13,421 nucleotides of DNA, taken from the NCBI RefSeq assembly GCF_000003605.2, contig NW_003120424.1, positions 49,542 through 62,962 of the forward strand, in the 5' to 3' direction. The notes under the pieces are model-generated. The model ran no database searches. It was given only the letters and a program-made list of their open reading frames with translations, and was not told where the DNA came from. Positions within the stretch are counted from its first letter, which is position 1. Each line of letters opens with the position of its first letter. Below are positions 9,105 through 13,421 of this stretch, one piece after another. A program made the translations under genes and the position numbers. The DNA comes from Saccoglossus kowalevskii. Its lineage: Eukaryota; Hemichordata; Enteropneusta; Harrimaniidae.

Positions 9105-9201
9105 AATAACTCACCATCTTCTGCACAGTGACATCTTTGTTTAATGTTTTCTAATAATAACATTGTTCTACAATTTGGGTTAAATAAAGCTTCTTCAGAA
9201 T
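6829..9201 (-). CDS. CXorf65: CXorf65-like protein, exons 2-5 (5' end unresolved)
   Basis: Four exons join on the minus strand: 9201-9115, 8747-8625, 8261-8190 and 7004-6829. Donors are GTGAGT, GTAAGT and GTAAGA; acceptors end TTTCAG, CTTTAG, TTCACAG and CTGCAG. Every junction is phase 1 and keeps the frame, giving 152 residues to TAG at 6829-6831. In order the product shows SEEALFNPNCRTMLLLENIK, then VDLSDNEGNVKYLN, then LKERETFVLVRVE, then YYPLLND, then a Lys/Arg/Gly/Pro-rich tail ending TPTGKRKK. The order Asn-x-Asn-Cys, Leu-rich helix, Asp-Leu-x-Asp-x-x-Gly, Arg-x-Thr-[YF]-x-Leu-x-x-Val-Glu and Pro-Leu-Leu matches the CXorf65 family (in Pfam, as I remember, listed as 'Il2rg' for its neighbour gene, not its function). 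The fold looks ubiquitin-like and the function is unknown. Exon 1 should add about 8-9 residues. An in-frame ATG at 9211-9209 exists but lies in the acceptor. Confidence 0.88.
7011..8189. other. last intron of the CXorf65-like gene
   Basis: The intron contains no supported exon of the host gene, since exons 4 and 5 join directly in phase. It carries a CRE octamer (7386-7393), the 12-bp palindrome TGTCACGTGACA near 7032-7043 with an E-box core, another CACGTG near 7712, and a plus-strand 24-codon frame starting at 7953. Two longer plus frames (7282-7578, 7671-7904) have no family or splice support. Confidence 0.5.
7953..8027 (+). other. possible nested small ORF or first exon, 24 codons
   Basis: An ATG in good context (AAAAATGG) opens a frame beginning MATLTVGQTNEYKPRRYQAL and stopping at TAG after 24 codons. 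The residue composition looks protein-like. A weak donor (GTTAG then GTATTT) occurs before the stop and would end the exon in phase 2. A plus-strand acceptor at 10060-10061 would continue in frame, but the donor is poor. It lies inside a minus-strand intron. Confidence 0.18.
9074..9105. repeat. (TAAA)8 microsatellite
   Basis: Eight uninterrupted TAAA units. On the transcribed minus strand this is (TTTA)8, starting about 9 nt after the exon-2 donor of the CXorf65-like gene, so it is intronic and close to the splice site. Confidence 0.9.
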
Positions 9202-9269
9202 CTGAAATCATAAAATGTAAACATCAGAATGGTTTCGGGGGTTATGCAGGGTCAAGATAAAGCGGGAGG

Positions 9270-9510
9270 GTTGTCACCTGCGCACGCGCGGGAATTGAGT
9301 CCCAAGCGACGATAACAACCCACGCTAAACACGCAAAGGCTCATGGGTAAACGCTTGTTTGTAAACAATGACACGCTATGGCCATATGACGCATGCGTAG
9401 GTGACAACTCTCCAGCTTTAAATCATCCAACAGAAATCACACTTTCCGGTTTATTTTCCATAGGTAAATAATTGATGCGTGGGCGAATTATCAGTCACGT
9501 GACTATGGTA
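9270..9510 (-). promoter_or_regulatory. TATA-less promoter-like region and candidate exon 1 of the CXorf65-like gene
   Basis: This CpG-richer patch lies immediately upstream of exon 2. It holds a perfect NRF1 consensus TGCGCACGCGCG (9279-9290), the palindrome ACGCATGCGT (9389-9398), a FOX-type GTAAACA (9361-9367) and the E-box palindrome AGTCACGTGACT near 9492-9503. No TATA box is obvious. A minus-strand ATG at 9344-9342 opens a frame (MSLCVFSV) that can be spliced in the required phase 1 by two donors. A weak donor (GTTGTT) after 9320 gives an N terminus of family-like length. A strong CAG/GTGACA donor after 9278 adds 14 residues. Which is real, if either, is undecided. Confidence 0.4.
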
Positions 9511-11160
9511 TACAGAACATTTGGATGTCACCTGACTATGGATACAGTATACTTGGCCGTAATGTTGTATGCAACCCCCTACAAATAGTAAAGTAGTCGA
9601 ATTTAGGGATGAATATCACATTTTTGTTGTTAAAAACAGCAAATAAATAAATCCCTAAAACGACAATATTCTTGTCACAGCAATCCTAAATGATGAGCTA
9701 TTTGTTATCGGCATTTTGAACAAAATTAAAGTGCATTTTTTATTTTCACAAATTTCAAAAGGGTGTGGTTAATCACAAAATGAGATATATATATTCTGAA
9801 AACTTGTGAGAAGGAATACAAAATATTAGAATCGAATAAGCGAAGGAATTTACATCTGTTGTTTGTCACTTTACATTTAGAGAACTCTCACCAGCCTGAA
9901 ATCAGTAAGAATAAATCTCAGCTTACTAGTATATTGAATTCATACTTTGTATCACGCCACAGCCTAATTTATGCAACAATTACGACGACCTGTTGACGTT
10001 ATTGTGACGTAACACTGATTGAATTCAAGATATGCCGAGGTTCATTTTTGATTGATTTCAGGCCGGCGACAGAACCACCAATGACATGGCGCTTTAATCT
10101 ATTTATCTATTTTCACATGAAATCAAACTTGTTAAATCTGCTCAGCATTTTAATTAAAAAAACAAAACAAATTAGAAATATAATTCAACAGAACGAAAAT
10201 CAGACTTTACTCGAATTTGTAAACTACTTTCACATGGTTTTTTGTACTATGAATGGAAACATGTAGATTGTCGTAAATGTCACAATCACCATGGAAAAAT
10301 ATAGTTTTTTTAATTAAAAAATGACATTCTGATTCAGAAGAACATTTTCATGATTGCAGTTTAGTCATGCCCTACCCACACATATATCATCGACAAACAC
10401 AGCAATTGTGACAGTGAATCTAAACTAAGAAAAATCACCTGAAGTGAAATTAATTTTGCATTTCTCCGAAGAATTTCGGTATAACGAAGTGTCATGAAAT
10501 ATGCCATTCCTATATAACGGAATGATTAAAGACTTTGTTTTTAAAGAGGAAGTTAATATTGATTAATATTGTATTTATTGTAAAAAATATTTTTTCAAAT
10601 GTCTATCTAGGCTTAAGAAATAAATGTCAGAGACCACTTGTTGAGAAACAACAAAATGATGTAGCCGACATGTAAGTCATGTGACTAACCTCTGATATTA
10701 AACAAGATTACATTCACCATTTGATAAGCTCATGTACTGGGCTTTATTCTGTGACAAGACGCGCACCACCTTTACTTGAGTATGCCGGGTACACATTATC
10801 AAAGATATTATAAAAATGTAATTAGGAATTTGCTTAATCTGTAAAGTGTAAAAACCTATTTTTTACTGTAAATGGAACTTTTATTTTATTTCATGTAAAA
10901 ACGTAATGCCTTTTTTTATTTTCTGTAACCTGTACCAGCTATCCCCTTGCCCCATTCTCTTATGGTGAACGGTCCTGCCGAGAAACATTAACCACTGATC
11001 TATTGGTACTGAGAAAAGTACTTCGGTGTGGTCTCTCAAGCTATGTATACTTATATAAAGAAAGAAAGAAACAAAATAATACCAATTGCTACGTTGAAGT
11101 AAAATAATTCAAATACGAATTGGATATATTACGACACCAGTGTGTTTGCTAGTTTGAAAG
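9510..11160. other. gene-poor sequence upstream of the CXorf65-like gene
   Basis: I see no confident gene. There is a small imperfect duplication around 9493-9553, two CRE variants near 9998-10012 (TGACGTTA, TGACGTAA) and a good-looking plus-strand acceptor (TTGATTGATTTCAG) ending at 10061 followed by an open AT-rich frame to TAG at 10264-10266. Its predicted product is rich in Leu, Ile, Asn and Phe and resembles no family I know. Confidence 0.45.
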
Positions 11161-11189
11161 CACATTGTCGACTAATCCGAGACTCATTG

Positions 11190-11495
11190 GGACAAAATAC
11201 TATGAGGACGGGGAAGACGTTCTCTCCGACTAGACACCATTATCGAACAGCCACGAATACTGTGAGTACAGGGAAGACGATCCTCCGACTAGACACAATT
11301 GTCGAACAACCAGAAATACTGTGAGGACAGGGAAGACGTTCCCTCCGACTAGACACCATTATCGAACAACCAGAAATACTGTGAGGACAGGGAAGACGTT
11401 CCCTCCGACTAGACACCATTATCTAACAGCCACGAATACTGTGAGCACAGGGAAGACGATCCTCCGACTAGACACAATTGTCGAACAAGCAAAAA
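11190..11495. repeat. 59/60-bp minisatellite with a three-unit higher-order pattern
   Basis: GGGAAGACG recurs at 11211, 11271, 11330, 11390 and 11450, followed each time by CTCCGACTAGACAC. Two unit types differ by one base in length: type A has GTTCCCTCC or GTTCTCTCC and CACCATTATC; type B has GATCCTCC and CACAATTGTC. The order is A, B, A, A, B. Linkers (CAGCCACG versus CAACCAGA) also repeat with the 1-4 and 2-5 pairing, so a 179-bp higher-order unit has been partly duplicated. The open frames here are by-products of the near-multiple-of-three period. Confidence 0.88.
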
Positions 11496-11499
11496 TTCG

Positions 11500-11883
11500 A
11501 CGAGTATCACAACCGAGCACAATTTTTTTTCTCACTGCTGAGTGAGTAAACTGCTGAGTAAACCATGGGAATAGAAGCCACAATCTAATCACAGTGAATT
11601 GAATATCTAAATAGACTTGTCCAAACATAGGATCTCGTTTAAAATCAATAAGGCTATATAATGAAATATGTCGTGTTTAAATTACGCGATAAAGTAATTT
11701 AATTACATGTACATTTTAAAATATTCATAGCCAATCTCTAGAATTGTCAATACGTATTTGCCATGACAAATAAACACTGTAAAAAATCAATGTGATGAAT
11801 ATACTAAGAATTAAGTAAAATAAAGACAGATTTCGACAGCATATACGAGGATAATTCGCCCAGCTGCAAATGATATTATGGTT
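11500..11883. other. spacer between two minisatellites
   Basis: AT-rich sequence with no supported gene, RNA or repeat. It includes short self-complementary AT stretches such as TTAATTACATGTA near 11697-11712. Confidence 0.4.
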
Positions 11884-12878
11884 GCTACACTCTGGAGTAT
11901 GAGTTATCGTAAACTGTGTCTGCTACACACTGGAGTATGAGATATCGTAAAATGTGCGTTTGCTACACACTGGAGTATGAGTTATCGTAAACTGTGTGTT
12001 TGCTACACCCTGGAGTATGAGATATCGTAAAATGTGTGTTTGCTACACACTGGAGTATGAGTTATCGTAAAATGTGCGTTTGCTACACACTGGAGTATGG
12101 AGTTATCGTAAAATGTGCGTTTGCTATACACTGGAGTATGAGTTATCGTAAAATGTGCGTTTGCTACACACTGGAGTATGAGTTATCGTAAAATGTGCGT
12201 TTGCTACACACTGGAGTATGAGTTATCGTAAACTGTGTGTTTGCTACACACTGGAGTATGAGATATCGTAAAATGTGTGTTTGCTACACACTGGAGTATG
12301 AGTTATCGTAAACTGTGTCTGCTACACACTGGAGTATGAGATATCGTAAAATGTGTGTTTGCTACACACTGGAGTATGAGTTATCGTAAAATGTGCGTTT
12401 GCTACACACTGGAGTATGAGTTATCGTAAAATGTGCGTTTGCTACACACTGGAGTATGAGTTATCGTAAAATGTGCGTTTGCTACACACTGGAGTATGAG
12501 TTATCGTAAAATGTGCGTTTGCTACACACTGGAGTATGAGTTATCGTAAAATGTGTGTTTGCTACACACTGGAGTATGAGTTATCGTAAAATGTGTGTTT
12601 GCTACACACTGGAGTATGAGTTATCGTAAAATGTGTGTCTGCTACACACTGGAGTATGAGTTATCGTAAAATGTGTGTCTGCTACACACTGGAGTATGCG
12701 TTATCGTAAACTGTGTGTTTGCTACACACTGGAGTATGAGTTATCGTAAAATGTGTGTTTGCTACACACTGGAGTATGAGTTATCGTAAAATGTGTGTTT
12801 GCTACACAATGGAGTGTGAGTTATCATTAGCTGTGTGTTTGCTACACAATGGAGTGTGAGTTATCGTAAAATGTGTTT
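11884..12878. repeat. 40-bp minisatellite, 25 tandem copies
   Basis: The core GGAGTATGAGTTATCGTAAA, preceded by GCTACACACT, repeats head to tail with no spacers. Unit starts are at 11884, 11922, 11962, 12002, 12042, 12082, 12123, 12163, 12203, 12243, 12283, 12321 and then every 40 bp to 12841. Two 38-bp units (starting 11884 and 12283) lack two bases at GTGTCT, and one 41-bp unit (starting 12082) has an extra G. Units with GAGATATC always follow a unit with AAACTG, showing an 80-bp dimer sub-family. Units 12361-12481 are identical (GTGCG type), so that part was amplified most recently. The last two units are the most diverged, as expected at an array edge. Confidence 0.95.
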
Positions 12879-12928
12879 GCTATGACGTCAATTATTGGGC
12901 GTCCTCCCGGGCGTCCTCGACAACTCAC

Positions 12929-13046
12929 CTCATTAGCAGGTCCTCTCAATTGGACAATGTTTTTACAATTGTCTCTTATTCCTAGCGTATCCAGCACTGT
13001 GTTTACATGGCTTATTATGTTGGAAACACGGTTTTGTTTGTTTGTT
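12929..13046 (-). other. possible coding exon of an unknown minus-strand gene
   Basis: A minus-strand frame, open from about 13046, reads HVNTVLDTLGIRDN and then CKNIVQLRGPANE, ending exactly at a consensus donor (GAG then GTGAGT, donor at 12928). The composition looks protein-like, but I see no pyrimidine-rich acceptor; TAG before 12995 and CAG near 13005 are the best options. It ends in phase 0, so it cannot be the missing exon 1 of the CXorf65-like gene, which needs phase 1. No family is recognised. Confidence 0.2.
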
Positions 13047-13352
13047 GTTTATGCGATTACTTTCATCGAATATGAATAGAGTATTTGTGGTTTATCAATA
13101 GATAAGGTAAACAATGTACTGGGTTCAGTATTATACTGTCACTGCCAATGCAAACATGTGCTCTTTAGACCAAAAATTCAATTATAAATGAATGGTGTTT
13201 ACAGGTCGAATAGCCAGCTATTCAAAAAGAATTTATGTAGTGTTTGAACCGAAAAACAACAAAGATCCAAAATACGGCATCGACTCGATTTGCAAGGAGT
13301 ATATATCTACTACTTAAATTTTCAAATCCAATTTATTTCTTATTTTAAAATC

Positions 13353-13421
13353 ACCTCGGACGTTGCTGCCAATTGAGGTCATTTTGGATGTTGCTGCCAA
13401 TTGCAGTCATCTCGAATGTTG
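13353..13421. repeat. 28-bp tandem repeat running off the right edge
   Basis: GGA[CT]GTTGCTGCCAATTG recurs at 13358 and 13386, and a third copy (GAATGTTG) begins at 13414, so the period is 28 bp. Each unit also has [GC]AGTCAT-type sequence between cores. The array is cut by the end of the window, so its copy number is unknown. Confidence 0.8.

Noticed and set aside
10374-10425. Small minus-strand exon with acceptor and donor near 10374-10425
   Set aside because: Splice-like signals frame an open stretch, but its entry phase does not fit the CXorf65-like gene and the residues match nothing known.
10690-10720. Alternative exon 1 of the CXorf65-like gene starting MVNVILFNIR
   Set aside because: The phase fits, but the length and the missing Gly before Asp do not match the family, the promoter-like motifs lie elsewhere, and similar chance candidates are frequent.
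11142-11545. 60- and 74-codon frames in the 59/60-bp array
   Set aside because: They are repeat-driven open frames with unit lengths that differ by one base, so the frame is not kept across the array.
11884-12878. CRISPR array
   Set aside because: The 40-bp units are contiguous and near-identical throughout with no unique spacers, and the context is animal DNA.

Overview
This is an AT-rich, intron-containing window from an animal nuclear genome. Spliced genes with GT-AG introns, an E-box/NRF1-type promoter, a TA-flanked mini-transposon and four different tandem-repeat arrays all point to an invertebrate metazoan. A marine lophotrochozoan such as a bivalve is my best guess from the general look of the repeats; the species cannot be read from the sequence. 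There are no bacterial operons, phage genes, CRISPR arrays, tRNAs or rRNAs.

Two genes can be rebuilt, both on the minus strand. (1) 3036 to 1929 is a two-exon gene for a 173-residue protein with a single C2H2 zinc finger and a Lys/Arg-rich tail. Its promoter side, near 3040-3270, carries inverted CCAAT boxes. (2) About 9344 to 6829 is a gene of at least five exons whose exons 2-5 splice cleanly, every intron in phase 1. It encodes a homologue of the small uncharacterised protein family of human CXorf65. Exon 1 is ambiguous, but a TATA-less promoter-like segment (E-box, FOX site, NRF1 consensus) lies at 9270-9510.

Layout from left to right: a 209-bp TA-flanked MITE-like element (89-297); gene-poor sequence, probably including 3' UTR of the zinc-finger gene (300-1928); the zinc-finger gene; a possibly bidirectional promoter; gene-poor sequence with homopolymer runs (3380-4568) and a well-placed 33-codon small ORF (4569-4670); a composite 141-bp minisatellite (about 4790-5775) open on both strands; 3' flank (5830-6828); the CXorf65-like gene; gene-poor sequence (9510-11160); a 59/60-bp minisatellite (11190-11495); a 25-copy 40-bp minisatellite (11884-12878); and the start of a 28-bp array running off the right edge.

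The two genes show no obvious functional link. The most notable signals beyond the genes are the array structure and seven perfect TGACGTCA octamers, where about 0.15 is expected by chance. I see no convincing undescribed multi-gene system.
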